DNA of 64,000 nucleotides, taken from Strongyloides papillosus (Eukaryota > Nematoda > Chromadorea > Rhabditida > Strongyloididae). The stretch is taken from positions 1,488,001-1,552,000 of the forward strand of contig SRSI01000077.1 of assembly GCA_005656395.1 (NCBI GenBank), given 5' to 3'. The notes beneath the pieces are model-generated. The model saw only the letters and a program-made list of their open reading frames with translations. It had not been told where the DNA came from and did not search any database. A program made the position numbers and the translations under genes. This document shows positions 1 to 12,380 of the stretch, piece after piece. How positions within the stretch are numbered: position 1 is the first letter of the stretch; each line of letters opens with the position of its first letter.

Positions 1-3000
1 TCATCGATATCTGTAAAATAATGAAAGATTTTTTTTATAATGTACACAGGAAAAACAAATAAGGTAAAGAAACAAAAATGCAACAAAAAACTTTAATATG
101 TACCCTCGCAAACATGTCTATTCTTATTGTTAACTTGAAATCCATGTCTACATTTGCAGACAACTTCTTTTGTTATGGAATTCATGCATAATTTATGGCA
201 ACCTTCAATATCATTTTCAAGTTTAGGCACGTAACAATTAGTAAGTAAAGGAGAAGCGTTATTTACAAAAGCATATTGATAGGAAAAAGGACTAGGTGAC
301 GAAGAATTACCTTTACAGCTTTTACCATCTTCCTGTAGATTATATCCTTCTCGACAACCACACATTATCTCCCCATCCATTTGATCGTAACATTCATGCT
401 GGCAACCACCATTTCCAATTAGGCAACCGCTTTCTTTAACTTCGCATGATCTTCCATCATCCATTAATTTATATCCTTTATGACATTTACATGTGTATGA
501 TCCATAAACATTAACACATATTTGTTCACAACCACCATTTTTAAAATCACTACATTCATCAACATCTGAAAATATAAAAGATAACAATTTTTTCCTGATA
601 ACAATTATGTTATTTACCTATACATGATTTTAAATCCCTATCTAATTTAAATCCAGGATAACATTGACATCTAGCTTGCCCATTATGATTAACACAATGA
701 TGCTGACAACCACTTTTATTGTGTTTACATGGATCTATTGCTAAAATAAAACAAAATTAAATCAAAATATATATGAAGTGATAATTATGGGGTTGATTAA
801 TGAGGAAAGAGATATAATAATGGTACTTACGATAACAGTGCCGTTTATCTTCACTAAGTATATATCCTGGTTTACAACGGCACCTATAAAATTGGTTATT
901 TTTTTCTTCACAAATTTGACTGCATCCACCATTGTTAATGTAGCAGCTGTTGTTATCTATAAATGTATATTTTTATTAATTATAACTCTAATTATTTTAT
1001 TCTTTTATATTATATTAATTTAATTTTCCTTCTATACAATCCCCTATTTAATATGATAAAAAAGATCTTAATAATTTAAAAGTAAAAAATATCTTTCTTT
1101 TAAGTGCCCTGTCAAAGAATGCCAATAATCTGTAAATAGAAAGAAGTATTGATAAACCCTTATAGAATTCAATACTACTTCTATAATTGTATGTTATCAA
1201 TTGTTTAAATTTTCATTTTTAAGAGGCCTAATAAAACAGTATAACAAATTTTGAAGTACTTTATATTTGTTAACATTTGTAAGGATAAAAGTTTATAAAA
1301 ATAACTAATTCATTTGATTATTTTAAGAAGACAAATAAATACTTCTTTTGTTATTTATAATTAACTTACCAACACACCTTCTTCCATCGGCAGCTAATTT
1401 CTTATCTCCTGGACATTCACAACGATAATTTCCTTCTAAATTTACACAACGATACTCACAACCTCCATTTTCAACTTCACATTCATTGATATCTGTACAT
1501 GTTTTATTATCTACTGATAATTGATAACCATAATGACATCTACAGTAAAATCCTCCTATTGTATTGACACATTCATGTTGACAACCCTGTCCTTCGGCTA
1601 AACATTCATCTATATCATATTGGCAATATATTCCTGTAAACCCATCCAAACATTCACAAATTTTACCATTACTATCAACAGTTTCAAGACAACTACCACC
1701 GTTATGGCACAAGTCAGAAGAACAATCAGCTGAAAAAGAAAACCAATTTTAGTAGTAAAATGATAAACATATTAAGTAAATATAATTAAACGATTATCAA
1801 GTTAAAGAAGCGTAATAAATCAGAAAATGTCAAGCCACTTATTTGACATTTATTACATTAATCATATCAGGTATACTGATAAGAGAAATAGATGACACAA
1901 ACAACATACCTTTGACACACCCAGAAAAACCAGGTTTTTGTACCATTCCATCACAACATCTAGCTACCGTATGCCTTCTAGTACGATTTATTTTTTTAAA
2001 TGTTTGATAGTAAACAGTTCTAAAATTAAAAAAATAAGATAAATAAAAAATAACATTGTTTTTGTGTAAATTTTTTTCTTTTTACAAATAACTTCGGCGT
2101 ATTTTTATGTTTCATAGTACTAAGTAAGATTATTACTCAATCATTAATATGTGCACTAAGTTCTATTTTTGGTTCTTTTAATAAATCAAATGCCGACATA
2201 CTCTTGCATAAAAGTTTGATTAATAAATCATTTCAATTTTTTTCTTTTTAAAAGAATTCATAAATGTCAATTTAAAAAAAATTAGGCAGTTGTTTTATTG
2301 TAAAAGTATACTTTTATTATAGACTACTTTATGATCCACTTAACTTTAATAAGTGTATATGTTTTATATTCAATCATAGGATTAACTCACTTTGGTTCTT
2401 TAATTATACAGCTAACTTTTGGACCATTACAGTTTGGTTTCCTTCTTCTTATGTACTTAGTATATGTTTTGACACAAGGCTCTTTAACTGTAACAATTTC
2501 TGTCTCCTCAAATGGACAAACATTTTTACTATAATATAAAGAAAGATTTAAAAATGATTTTGAAAGAAGGAAAATAAATAATTTTGATATTATCTTTCAC
2601 ATTTTTCATCAATCTATTTACAAACTTCTAATTCCTATTCTTAAGAATGGTGAATACATTTATCTTATTTAAATCTTTGAAACGTAATTTCGTCTCTTCT
2701 ATACTTCATATAAAAATTAATTTTTTAATGTAATATTATTTCTTTTTATCTATCAAATGAATATTTTAATACATTAATCTTAGATATAAAATTTAGGAAG
2801 AAATTTTGACCTTTCTAAATTTAATAAATATAAAGCCATTATGTATATGATTAAAAAGGGATTAAGGTAAATGTGAAATTAAATAGTTACTTGTACTACC
2901 TTTTGTGTAATATCCTTTTATCCTTTAACGGACATATGGTTAATGTGAGAAGATTAAGAAAAAATACTAATACATAATTATATTCTTTTTGTCAATGGAT

Positions 3001-3867
3001 ATTGTTTAGTTAAAAGAATAAAGAATTTAAAACACTAGTGTGCCAATGTTGTAAAAAAGAGGATTAACAAAACAGTAATTAAAAAAAGCGTAAAAATTTT
3101 GTACATTATATAATATTTAATTTTCAATTGATAATCGAACAGCTTCAAAAATAATGTAGTTTAAAACGATATTTCCCTCAGAAGAAAGGTTTACTCATAT
3201 ACAATTAAAGCTTTATGTATTTAAAAGTGAAAAGTAGTAAAAATATAAGAAAGATTAATCACTCAATTAAAGTGGTATTGTAATTCTTCATGTACTTTTC
3301 ATTCTTTAAATAAAAATTTGTATAATCTATTGATAAGGTTATAATATATTGTAAATGTTTGTTGATAAAAGTTATTACTCACAATGATACTTCAAGGTAG
3401 TAATAAGATCTAATATAAAAACCATATGATGCAAAGTTCACATATTTAGAAAAGACAATATATGTTATTTTATTTACTTTCATAATATGATATTTATACC
3501 ACTTTTCTTAATGTGATTCATGATCATTAAAGTAATTAAAATTTAACTACCTACATTCTATAAATATCACTCAAAAGATATTTGCTTTGAAATATCAATC
3601 AAAATTATTGCATTATGTTTTAAAATCTTGTAGTATAATGGAAAAATAAAGTGGAAAATATTTAAATTATTATGTAGAATTCCACATAAACAGTAAAAAT
3701 TAATTGTACTTTTGGTTATTAAAAAAAACTTACTCTCCAATTCTCAATTGATCAACTTCAACTTTTATTTCCATCTCTCCAGAAATTGAACATATGGAAA
3801 TTGATAGAAAGAGTAGTAGGAAAAGGCATTTTAAAAGATCAAAGAATTGTAAAATAAGAAGTTTCAT
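1..3867 (-). CDS. Secreted EMI-domain/multi-EGF protein, 5' part (3' end outside window)
   Basis: Eight exons join in frame: 3867-3734, 2528-2391, 2019-1910, 1729-1370, 956-831, 740-618, 565-104 and 10-1 (continuing off the edge), each with GT..AG junctions. Exon 1 encodes a signal peptide (Leu/Phe/Ser-rich stretch ending near SICSISG). Exons 2-3 form an EMI-type domain: paired Cys, a TVYYQTF segment, then RCCDGMVQKPGFSGC. From exon 4 on there are at least eight EGF modules, several calcium-binding type (DIDEC, DINEC, DVDEC starts with the Asn and aromatic consensus). Exon 8 opens with another DIDE. Introns bordering the EGF exons are all phase 1, so the modules are symmetric. EMI followed by cbEGFs resembles MEGF6/EGFL-type extracellular matrix or receptor proteins; no membrane segment is in view. 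About 487 codons are present. The first intron (1.2 kb) is unusually long for this window. Family is confident; the precise orthologue is not. Confidence 0.85.
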
Positions 3868-6447
3868 GATAAATGTAAATAGAAATAGGAATCTTAATTA
3901 ATAAGTAGCAATATGATACTGATATATTAATACTTTTCTTTGTAAAATTTAATAATACTAATTATCTTTTGAGATAAGTAATTTTATTTCCAAATGAAAA
4001 ATTTATAAAAGATTTTTTTTAAACTTTTCTTTCCACAAATAAATAAATTCTGGTTAATTAGAAGAATAAATCATTTAAATTACTAAAATATTGATGTTTA
4101 ATTATAGATATTAGATAAAAGAATTTCTATTAAAGAATTAAGTTAAATAAATTATTATTAATTATTGATAAATATTATTTTTTAAAAATCTCTGGTATAT
4201 ACTCGCAATGATAGAATAGGGTGAGCTTTAATGTACCAAACTTTTATTAAACAAATAAAATACATAAAATGAGTCCATATTTAATAAAGAGCTCTTAAGA
4301 TTAACTACATGTAGATTCTATTATTATTTTATAATAGATTCTAAACATGAATATAGTTTTAACAAAAATAGTAAAATGTCTGTTATAGGTTCTTTGTAGG
4401 TTGATATAACAGCAAATGTAACCCCAGAAACATGGACACGCCCCTAATACTTTATAGTGTAGTAAAAGTTTATAAGAATTGATGTTTAACAACTTAAGAT
4501 TGTGATATATGCACATTTAAAACTATTAAAGCATGTCAAATTTAAAATCCCAATTCGAAAATAATATATAAGAATGAAGATTATTTTAAAATGTCATTTG
4601 TCTTTTAAAAATTGTAGTAGTAATACATTTTCAAAATATTATAAATACTAATTAAAGGATTTACAAGAAGGATTTAATCTACAAAGTTGGAGCCAAATTC
4701 ATAATAAACTAATAATTAACTTTTTTATAAGTATCAACTTCAACTACAATTTTTAATGGAAAAGGACAAATTTTTTTCACACCATTCTCATTTTGTATTT
4801 GAAGGTGAAAAATCAAATTGATATGCGAAAATAAAATATGCTAAATAAAAAAGCCATAGGTTGTGGTAAATTTATCTTAATAACATAAGACATAAGAATT
4901 AAGTATAATATGGTAAGGTAATATAACTGTTGGAAGTTTTCTGTATATTTATTTTATTCTTTTATCTATCGAAAAACTATTATACAATTTTATTGATAAA
5001 TTTCCTTTCAAATAGTTAAATCATATTGAAAAATATTTGTAAACTCGTTAAGTATACTGGATATCATTATTTTATTCCTAATAAAATTATTTTAGAAAAT
5101 TGAAGAAAATTTTTATAAATTAATTTATCTTCTAATACATATTATTTAACATATAATTTGAACTAGATCTTTATATGTTAAAATAAATTGTTAATGATAT
5201 ATTAATAATTTAAGTATAATTATTTTTTAATGAGGGAAATTGAAAAAGAATGTCTAATATATTGTGTTTATTTTAATTATATTGGGAAGAAAATTACAAT
5301 AAATATTTGTGGTTAAATAAATTGTATTTAAACATTTTTGATTAATATCATTTTTAAGTGTGTTAAGAGTGAGAAGACAACTGTATTAATCTATATATGT
5401 TAATGCCATAAATGAATAAAATAAAGATAACGCTTTTATTTAAAGACACATTATAAAATTGAAGTTTTAATTAATTGAATGACAAAAATTTGTTAAAAAA
5501 TAATAAATGACTATGTAAATTAGGTAAGATCAAATGTCATAATTAGTCAAAAGGGAGAAATATTTCATTTTCAAGTGATCTTACACTTTAAAAATACCAA
5601 ATGACAGAATATTATTATTAATAATTCTTTAAATTCATCAAATATGCAAGTAGTTGTTTATGGTATTACTATAATCCAATAACATTAATTGCCTTCTATT
5701 ATTTTATTCTTATTTTAAACTCATGAACATCAAATAAAAGAAGTGAATAGTTTAAAGACAGGAGAAGTTAATATGTTCAAAAAAAATAGAATGTAAATAG
5801 TTAAAATTTATATGTATCACGCAATAATGATAATACTAATATAATAACTTTTTGTAACGGAATTTTTAATTAATCATAATGATGGCATTATAATAATATT
5901 TCTAACAATACATTTAAAATTGTTTTCTCCTATATCACTTCTAACAAATATTTTTATTGAAACAAAAAAATATACTTTCAATTTAATACAGAATGATGTT
6001 GATCTTGACCTTTTTAGAGATTAATATTGCATATTAAACATAATTATTACTTTTCAAAGTGATATTAAATAATTTATAATTTAAAATTATCTTTGTAAAT
6101 ATTAATTGTTAACATTTTCTTTAAATAAATTATTCTGTACTAAAAAAATAAACATATATCTTTCTTTAAATTGTTAACACTTAACACTTCTTTAAAGTTT
6201 TATCAATAAAATAAAAAGAAACCAATTATAATAGATTATGCTATTAGTATTAAAAATTTATTTTTCTTTAAATAAAAAAAGTAAATGTATATTTTAAACA
6301 ATTCTTGTTTAATTTTTTAACCTCTTTTTATTAAAAATATCAATGATAAACGATAAATTTATTTTCAATAAAATACATTGAAATGTTTAATTTTTATCAA
6401 TGGATAATATTTCTTATAGAAGAAAAGGAATTTCAGTAATATGATAA
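3868..6447. other. Gene-free AT-rich interval
   Basis: About 2.6 kb of AT-rich DNA between the EMI/EGF gene start and the 3' end of the Ala/Gly-rich gene. It should include the upstream region of the EMI/EGF gene. The only local oddity is a short GC-richer patch near 4430-4450. I see no convincing coding exon, tRNA or repeat. Confidence 0.5.
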
Positions 6448-7206
6448 TTACCATTCATTAGCATATGGTGCTGCTTCATATCCATATCCTTTAGCTGGAT
6501 AACCTCCATAATGATATCCATTGTAATTTGGAGCAGAATATCCTGCATTACCATAATCTCCTCCAAATTTAGCATGTCCTTGGTTATATGAACCTCTGGC
6601 ACCATTATTATATCTATTATTGGCATCATGACCGACTGAATATTTATCAGCTGCACCATTAGCAAAAGATATAGCATTTTCCTTGTGAGCACCATCATTA
6701 ATATTATATTTATCAAATCCAGCAGCTCCGTGAGCACCATTAGCTGTATCAGCCTTAGCAGCATTCTTTGTATCAGCACCATACCTTGTTCCTTCTTTTT
6801 CATCAGAGTAAAATTGTTCAACATGATATTGTGGTTGAAGGTATTTGTAATCAAAAAAGCCAAATGATTTAGCATTATCATCTTTTCCGTATTTAGATGC
6901 AGAATCAACGTGAGCGGCTGCTGAAGCAGATGATGAAGCGGCAGCTAATGAACCTGCTGCATTGGCAGCATTTGAGGCAGCGGCTGCTGATTTTTGGGCT
7001 GCATTTGCATCAAAGGCATTGGCAATGTTTAATTTAATTCCATTATTTGCGCTACCATATCCAGAGATATGTCCTCCATCTTGATTTCCATAAGCAGAAA
7101 ATGCATTAGCTGCACCTTTTGAGTAAGCATCACTATTACCATAAGGAATAGCTCCACAAAAAACAGATGAAACAAAAAGAGAAATGGGAAGAATGGTTCT
7201 AATCAT
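6448..7206 (-). CDS. Ala/Gly/Asn-rich secreted protein (252 aa)
   Basis: Intronless. Residues 1-17 are a signal peptide ([19 protein letters not shown]). The mature chain is low-complexity: Ala-rich blocks ([18 protein letters not shown]), an aromatic centre ([19 protein letters not shown]), then Gly/Tyr/Asn-rich sequence ending in AAPYANEW. It has no Cys after the signal peptide. A TATA box lies about 55 nt upstream of the ATG. The layout (signal peptide, Ala/Gly/Asn repeats, aromatic middle, Gly-Tyr tail) matches the gene at 42927-43640, so the two look like distant family members. Such composition fits a structural extracellular, cuticle, egg or gland product, but I recognise no named family and assign no function. 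Confidence 0.8.
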   Translation of the reverse strand: MIRTILPISLFVSSVFCGAIPYGNSDAYSKGAANAFSAYGNQDGGHISGYGSANNGIKLNIANAFDANAAQKSAAAASNAANAAGSLAAASSSASAAAHVDSASKYGKDDNAKSFGFFDYKYLQPQYHVEQFYSDEKEGTRYGADTKNAAKADTANGAHGAAGFDKYNINDGAHKENAISFANGAADKYSVGHDANNRYNNGARGSYNQGHAKFGGDYGNAGYSAPNYNGYHYGGYPAKGYGYEAAPYANEW

Positions 7207-7258
7207 TTTTTAAATTGTAGATGAAATGAATGTAATGTTTATAGAAAGAAATATGCAT

Positions 7259-7266
7259 CTTTTATA
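7259..7266 (-). promoter_or_regulatory. TATA box of the Ala/Gly-rich gene
   Basis: TATAAAAG on the minus strand, centred about 55 nt upstream of the ATG at 7206. This is the position expected for a core promoter with a short 5'UTR. Confidence 0.6.
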
Positions 7267-7503
7267 CTTTTTGAATGAAATATAAAATAGACAATAAAAT
7301 TATGAAACTAGAAATCTTTTAAAAAAAAGTTTCATGAATCCATAATAACAAGTCTAAGGTAATATAATATTAAAGAGTAATGGTTACAACTTTTTATAAA
7401 AATATCTTTTTATTTTCTTACAAATAATTATATATATATAATATTATATACACTATATTATTACAATAATAATTAAAAATAAAATTACATTAAATAAAAT
7501 TGA

Positions 7504-8847
7504 CTAATATTCTTGCTTATCAAACAATTGACTAGAATTAACAATCATTTCATTATAATCAATTTCTAAGGCACTTAAGTCTTCTAAAGCTTCAGTAAAT
7601 TCACCTTCTTCCATTCCTTCACTCACATACCAATGAACAAATGCTTTTTTTGCAAACATAAGATTGAATTTGTAGTTTAGTCTTCTCCATATTTCAACTA
7701 TAGATGTATTATTTGATATCATACAAACAGTCCTAGGGACATTTCCAATGTGGGACCCCGGAACAGATTTCATTCCATGTGAACTAATCCCTACTTTAAA
7801 ACCAGTTGGACACCAATCAACAAATTGTAATAATTTACTACACTTTATTTTATTAATAGCTTCATTAACATCTTTCGGTGTAACATCTCCCCTGTAAAAT
7901 AGGCACACAGACATATATTTTCCATTCTTTAAATTAACTTTAACCATTTGATTATTCTTATCAAAACACATATTTGTGATTTCTTTAACAGACATTGACT
8001 CATGCCTAACTTTTTCAGGAGAAACTATAGGAGTAATAGAAGCTAATGGAAAATGGATTCTCGGAAATGGGACGAGATTCGTTTGTAAGTCATTTAAATT
8101 TGCATGTAATGAACCTCCAAATCGCATAGAAGTAGTTATTGATGAAGCTAATTGAGCTATAAGATTATTTAGATTTGTAAATGAAGGTAAAGAAACATTA
8201 AGATTAGTATCACAAATATCATATATAGCTTGATTTTCCATTAAAAATGTACAGTTACTATAATCCATAGAAGAATGTGTTGTTAGAACAGAGTTATATG
8301 GTTCAACAATAGCACTAGAAATATTTGGAGATGGATAGATAACAAACTCAATTATTAATTTTTTTGGGAAATGATCTTTCAATACCTCTATTAATAAAGA
8401 AGTGAAACCTGAACCAGTCCCACCACCAAAGGATCTGTATATAATGAAACCCTCTAATGAATTACATGTGTCCGCCATCTTTTGAATTCTTTGTGTTACT
8501 TCTTCAATATATTTTCCCCCTAAACCATATAAACCTCTGGCATAGTTGTTCGCTGCATCTTCTTTTCCAGTTATAAGTTGATCAGGATGAAAAAGTTTTC
8601 TAAATGTTCCAAGGCGAATTTCATCAATTACAGAAGGTTCTAAATCGAAAAACAATGATCTTGGAACGTATCTTGATTTTTCAATTTCATTAAAAAATGA
8701 TTTGAATGTTTTATTTTTATTTTCCTTTATTCCATTATATTCGAAACCTGCAGGATCAATATTATGTTCTATACAAAAAAGTTCCCAGCAATTAGTTCCA
8801 ACTTGGCAACCTCCCTGTCCTATATGAATTGAAATGATTTCACGCAT
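7504..8847 (-). CDS. Divergent alpha-tubulin (447 aa)
   Basis: Intronless. I start at 8847 because MREIISIHIGQGG aligns with the canonical alpha-tubulin N-terminus; an in-frame ATG 11 codons upstream is unlikely. The tubulin signature GGGTGSG is intact (residues 141-147), as are LITGKEDAANNYARG, QTNLVPFPRIHFPL, LQFVDWCPTGFKVGI and AFVHWYVSEGMEEGEF, which are alpha rather than beta or gamma motifs. Three departures stand out. The position of the GTPase-activating Glu254 of alpha-tubulin is Asp (D253 here, one residue shifted). The K40 loop is rewritten and shortened (I40-K41). The acidic Glu-rich tail is lost, replaced by VNSSQLFDKQEY, although the terminal Glu-Tyr remains. It should form heterodimers with beta-tubulin; the changes suggest a cell-type-restricted isotype (for example sperm or neuron), which is inference. 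Confidence 0.9.
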   Translation of the reverse strand: MREIISIHIGQGGCQVGTNCWELFCIEHNIDPAGFEYNGIKENKNKTFKSFFNEIEKSRYVPRSLFFDLEPSVIDEIRLGTFRKLFHPDQLITGKEDAANNYARGLYGLGGKYIEEVTQRIQKMADTCNSLEGFIIYRSFGGGTGSGFTSLLIEVLKDHFPKKLIIEFVIYPSPNISSAIVEPYNSVLTTHSSMDYSNCTFLMENQAIYDICDTNLNVSLPSFTNLNNLIAQLASSITTSMRFGGSLHANLNDLQTNLVPFPRIHFPLASITPIVSPEKVRHESMSVKEITNMCFDKNNQMVKVNLKNGKYMSVCLFYRGDVTPKDVNEAINKIKCSKLLQFVDWCPTGFKVGISSHGMKSVPGSHIGNVPRTVCMISNNTSIVEIWRRLNYKFNLMFAKKAFVHWYVSEGMEEGEFTEALEDLSALEIDYNEMIVNSSQLFDKQEY

Positions 8848-10687
8848 AAATATAAACAATTGTAAGTAGTGACTCCTCAATAAATATGTTTACAAAGTAT
8901 TTTGTAAAATCAGTCGTGTTGTTTTTAAAAATTTGGTTATCTCATTAAAAAACAATATCAAAACTACCAACATAATCAAAATAAATAAATGTTCGCTGTA
9001 AAACAAATTTTTTTATGTACGTAGTACCAATTTTTTACCTACTATTTAATAGCAGAGGCAATTTTGTATTAGATGAAAAAATATTTGAAAATAACATAAT
9101 TCAAAGTTTCAGAATTGTTTTTACCAAAAATTGTATGTACTGATACATAACTACAAATTGTAGAATATAATAAGAATTACTTGGTTTATATTACACACAA
9201 TTGCAATCATTACCGTACATCACATTGTTAAACGTTTACGAAGCAATATCTATTTATTCAGTATGGTAAATGTTTTTTAGAAAAGAAACATTGATAATAA
9301 AGGGATCTTTAATAGAATTAGTGTATTACGATATTTTTAATTTGAAGTTATTTTAAGTGAACTTGAGATACTTAAATAATTATTGTAGACTTTTCTTTAA
9401 AAAAATAGTAATTTTTCATGTTTTCAATTAAGCTCTAGAAAATTCTCTAATAAAACATTTTCCATATAAAAAAAATTTATTTTGTCTTCATCACAACCCT
9501 TTTTAAACTTAACCAATCTTCATGATTAGATGGCCAAAAGATGTATTTTCTCCTACTTTAGTGTGGAAAATGGGTCTCAAAAGTTTTGAATCATAATTGG
9601 TCAAGTTATTTTTAAAAAAATCCCTGTTTTGGTCACTTTTTTTGCATACTTTTGTTTTAGAAATAACTTTACTGAAAGTTAATAAGAGTTTTTGGCTTAT
9701 GACTCATTTAAAAAGTACAATTCCAGACTAATGTGAAAATGTAGTGATATTAGGATTGATTAATAAATGATCAATTTATAAATCAATGAGGGGCGACCAT
9801 TTTTTATAAAAAAAACTAAATAAAATTTTTTGAAAATTTAAACAAAGCCATTATATTGAATGGTCTTCCGCTCGTTATTAAAAAAATAACAGTACGATAC
9901 TGATAAAATGAAATATAATTATTTGGATAATTTATGGAATATCATACAAAGTAGTGGTTAATTTTCAATTACTTCATAGTAATTAACTTTTTAAATTATT
10001 TTTTTAATCTGTGTTACTTTAATGAGGTTCTATACATTAAAATTATAATCGTATCGTAAATGAATTATTTACTAAAACTCTCTATGAAATGTTGTTTGCT
10101 AATGTTTTCGTTAATAAATCATAATATTAATTTCTATTTTTAAACCAAGGCAAATTTATAAATGAGATACTTGTTCATTTTATAGGATGTAACGAGTGGT
10201 ATAAGATATGTTAATCAGATATTTTGTATTATAAATTAAATTTTTGTGAAAAAGTGTCTTTTCTAAAAATCTTTAAATTATAGAAAAAAAAAGCCGCAAA
10301 ATGTCATACAATAAAAAGAATTTTATAAATTTTAAATTAGTAGGGCACTATATTCTTTAAAATATAGCATTATTATTTTATTTAACAATTTTGTATGGAA
10401 ATTTACACAAAAAATGTTAAATAATAGTTTCAATTTACTTATCATTTTATTTAAAGTAACAAATCATTAGTAAAAAAATAAACTAGAAACTTTATGCATA
10501 TAGCTGAATTTTTGAGTTATTAAAATATCAATAGAAAAACAAATTTTGAATTTTAACATTATAGTTGTATATAATATATGGAAATTTATTGTTTTTCTAA
10601 TTCAAATAATTGTTTTATTAATAAATAAATTCTCAAAAATTATATAGATTACATAATATTGATTTTATAGACAATATAATTTTGGAA
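8848..10687. other. Gene-free AT-rich interval
   Basis: About 1.8 kb containing the tubulin upstream region. GACCATT near 9794 and AATGGTC near 9859 form a weak inverted pair. Around 9480-9660 the minus strand shows a short transposase-reminiscent stretch with stops. No intact gene is visible. Confidence 0.4.
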
Positions 10688-11711
10688 ATGCAAGAAAATT
10701 TAACTAATGGTAGCAAAAATAATGAGGAAAAAAATAGTTTAATGATTATAAAAAATAAATCATTAAAAGAATTACCCACAAAGAATATACTCATCAAATT
10801 ACTGAAATGGCAAAATGAAATTCTAGCGAAGTATGCAAGTAAAATAAATGAGTTCTATGTAGTTCCACTGATAAAACATTCCACTAGACCTCCATTAAAA
10901 TCACTGATAAAAAGTTCTACAAATGAACCAGTTCAAAAAAATGAATTAAATGACGATCTATCCAAAAGAGACAATCAATTCAAAGCAAAAATTAAAGGTA
11001 ATTTCAAACTAAAATCACATTTATTCATTATTTTTTTCTGTAGAGTTAACTCTTGATTTATCTCAAAGTACAGAATTCTATATCCCTGTACAAAAACAAC
11101 GTTGGATGAGTGTTGGCGAGTTATCAGTGCTCCATCGAATTAAAATATTAACTCAAATGATAGGAAGTTTTTCCTCAATGAAAGACTTCCAAATTAGTAT
11201 TATTGAAAAATATTATGACCAGCTAGTTTCTAAAAAAGATTCAAACATTGCGACATTAATTAAAAACTACTTAAAGGGGCTATGGTCATGTGTATTAATC
11301 CCAGACATCTTTAGTCTTGATATGATAAATTATGCATCAATAGATAAAGAAATTATAAAATATCTTCCGGAATCATTATTTAAACAAAGAAAAAACAGTA
11401 CAGTGAGAAATCAATCTGTAAAAATTAACTATAACAATCCAACAGAATACGTAAGAGAACTAGAAGTCCAAATAAACTGTTTACGTACAATAGTTCATCT
11501 TGTTATCAAGCCAATGATCGATTTATCCGATCAATCATTTTGCTTATCAAATGATTCAAAAAAAATTCTACAATCATTTTTGATGTTAAAGAAGATATAT
11601 AATAATCTACCAAACAAATACTACTTTTTAGAAACACATCCATTGTACAAGACCTATATCGAACTACTTAATGAGTCACCAGATAACAATGGCATTATTT
11701 TTAAACAATAA
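10688..11711 (+). CDS. Unrecognised protein, 325 aa, one intron
   Basis: Exon 1 is 10688-10997 and exon 2 is 11044-11711. The intron (GTAATT..TGTAG, 46 nt) is phase 1 and restores one continuous frame. Without it the frame would stop soon after exon 1. The ATG follows a TTTTATAG acceptor-like site 13 nt upstream, consistent with trans-splicing. The product is hydrophilic and Lys/Asn-rich at the N-terminus, then probably mostly helical (blocks such as ELEVQINCLRTIVHLV and KILQSFLMLKKIYNNLP). No signal peptide, membrane segment or known motif is visible. I do not recognise the family; it could be a fast-evolving nematode-restricted protein. It is convergent with the NDUFB4 gene (about 108 nt between stops). 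Confidence 0.7.
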
Positions 11712-11819
11712 TAATTCCTAATTTAATTTATATTGTTATATTTTATAAAACGAAAAATATTTCCTGGATAAAATCCTTTACAACTAACTTTCGAACTTCT
11801 ATCGTTTCTTAACAAGTCT

Positions 11820-12380
11820 CTAATATTCAATACCAAAAGTTGGAGCAAAATGACCACTTCCAGAAGTAAGACACAGACGTCCATTTTGACGATCCCACCA
11901 AGGAATATCACCATCATTACATTCCTCTGCTCCTTTCTCAGCTGGTGTCATAGCAAGTCGTGTATAAAGATAAAATCCAAAAAATACCGATGCAACATAA
12001 AGAAATACAGTGCGTGGTGTGTTACGCAAGTATTCTACTTGATTCATTTCAGCTGAATACCATCGGAACATTGAAGGACACAAAGCAATACCTTCCTGAA
12101 AAAATGTACAGTGATTTTTACTATGCTTAAAACTTACTCTATGTTTAAATTCCATTGGATTGAACTCCCTTCTGACGTATTCTTTTCTCAAAATTTCCTT
12201 TACTCTATATCTCCAAAGAACTGCTTTTTTTTCTTCATCTGAAAGATTATATTGTTCTCCTGGAAGAAATTCAGTCTTCCCGTGGCTTTCAAAGTATCCA
12301 AAAGTTGGATCTTGCCACATTTTTGGAGACTTTATATTTTGGTTTGCAGCTGGGCGCAGAAGTCTTAAAGCAGTATGCAT
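11820..12380 (-). CDS. nuo-6: Mitochondrial complex I subunit NDUFB4 (NUO-6-like)
   Basis: Exons 12380-12138 and 12095-11820 give 172 aa. The 42-nt intron (GTAAGT..TTTTTTCAG) is a multiple of three and has no stop, so a simple frame reads through it. I start at 12380 because the ATG is preceded directly by a TTTTTTTTAG acceptor (trans-splice or 5'UTR intron). The N-terminus is basic and amphipathic, as in matrix-imported proteins. The core, charged KKAVLWRYRVKEILRKEYV, then PSMFRWYSAEMNQVEYLRNTP, then one membrane helix (TVFLYVASVFFGFYLY), follows the NDUFB4/B15 plan of an inner-membrane accessory subunit of NADH:ubiquinone oxidoreductase. The family's C-terminal tail is extended here (about 40 residues with two Cys). 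It diverges from the FOXRED1 gene with 180 bp between start codons. Confidence 0.75.
   Translation of the reverse strand: MHTALRLLRPAANQNIKSPKMWQDPTFGYFESHGKTEFLPGEQYNLSDEEKKAVLWRYRVKEILRKEYVRREFNPMEFKHRVSFKHSKNHCTFFQEGIALCPSMFRWYSAEMNQVEYLRNTPRTVFLYVASVFFGFYLYTRLAMTPAEKGAEECNDGDIPWWDRQNGRLCLTSGSGHFAPTFGIEY

Noticed and set aside
4301..4516. 71-codon minus-strand open frame with a GC-richer patch
   Set aside because: No recognisable protein features; likely a chance frame.
7504..8880. Gamma-tubulin
   Set aside because: Motifs such as LITGKEDAANNYARG, DWCPTGFKVGI and the terminal Glu-Tyr are alpha-tubulin features.
9478..9660. Minus-strand stretch reading KYIFWPSNHEDWLSLKR, reminiscent of Tc1/mariner transposase WPxxSPDLNPxD, with an AATGGTC/GACCATT pair nearby
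   Set aside because: Only about 17 residues, the key Asp and Pro residues do not match, and stops flank it in every frame. Too weak to call a transposon relic without a database search.
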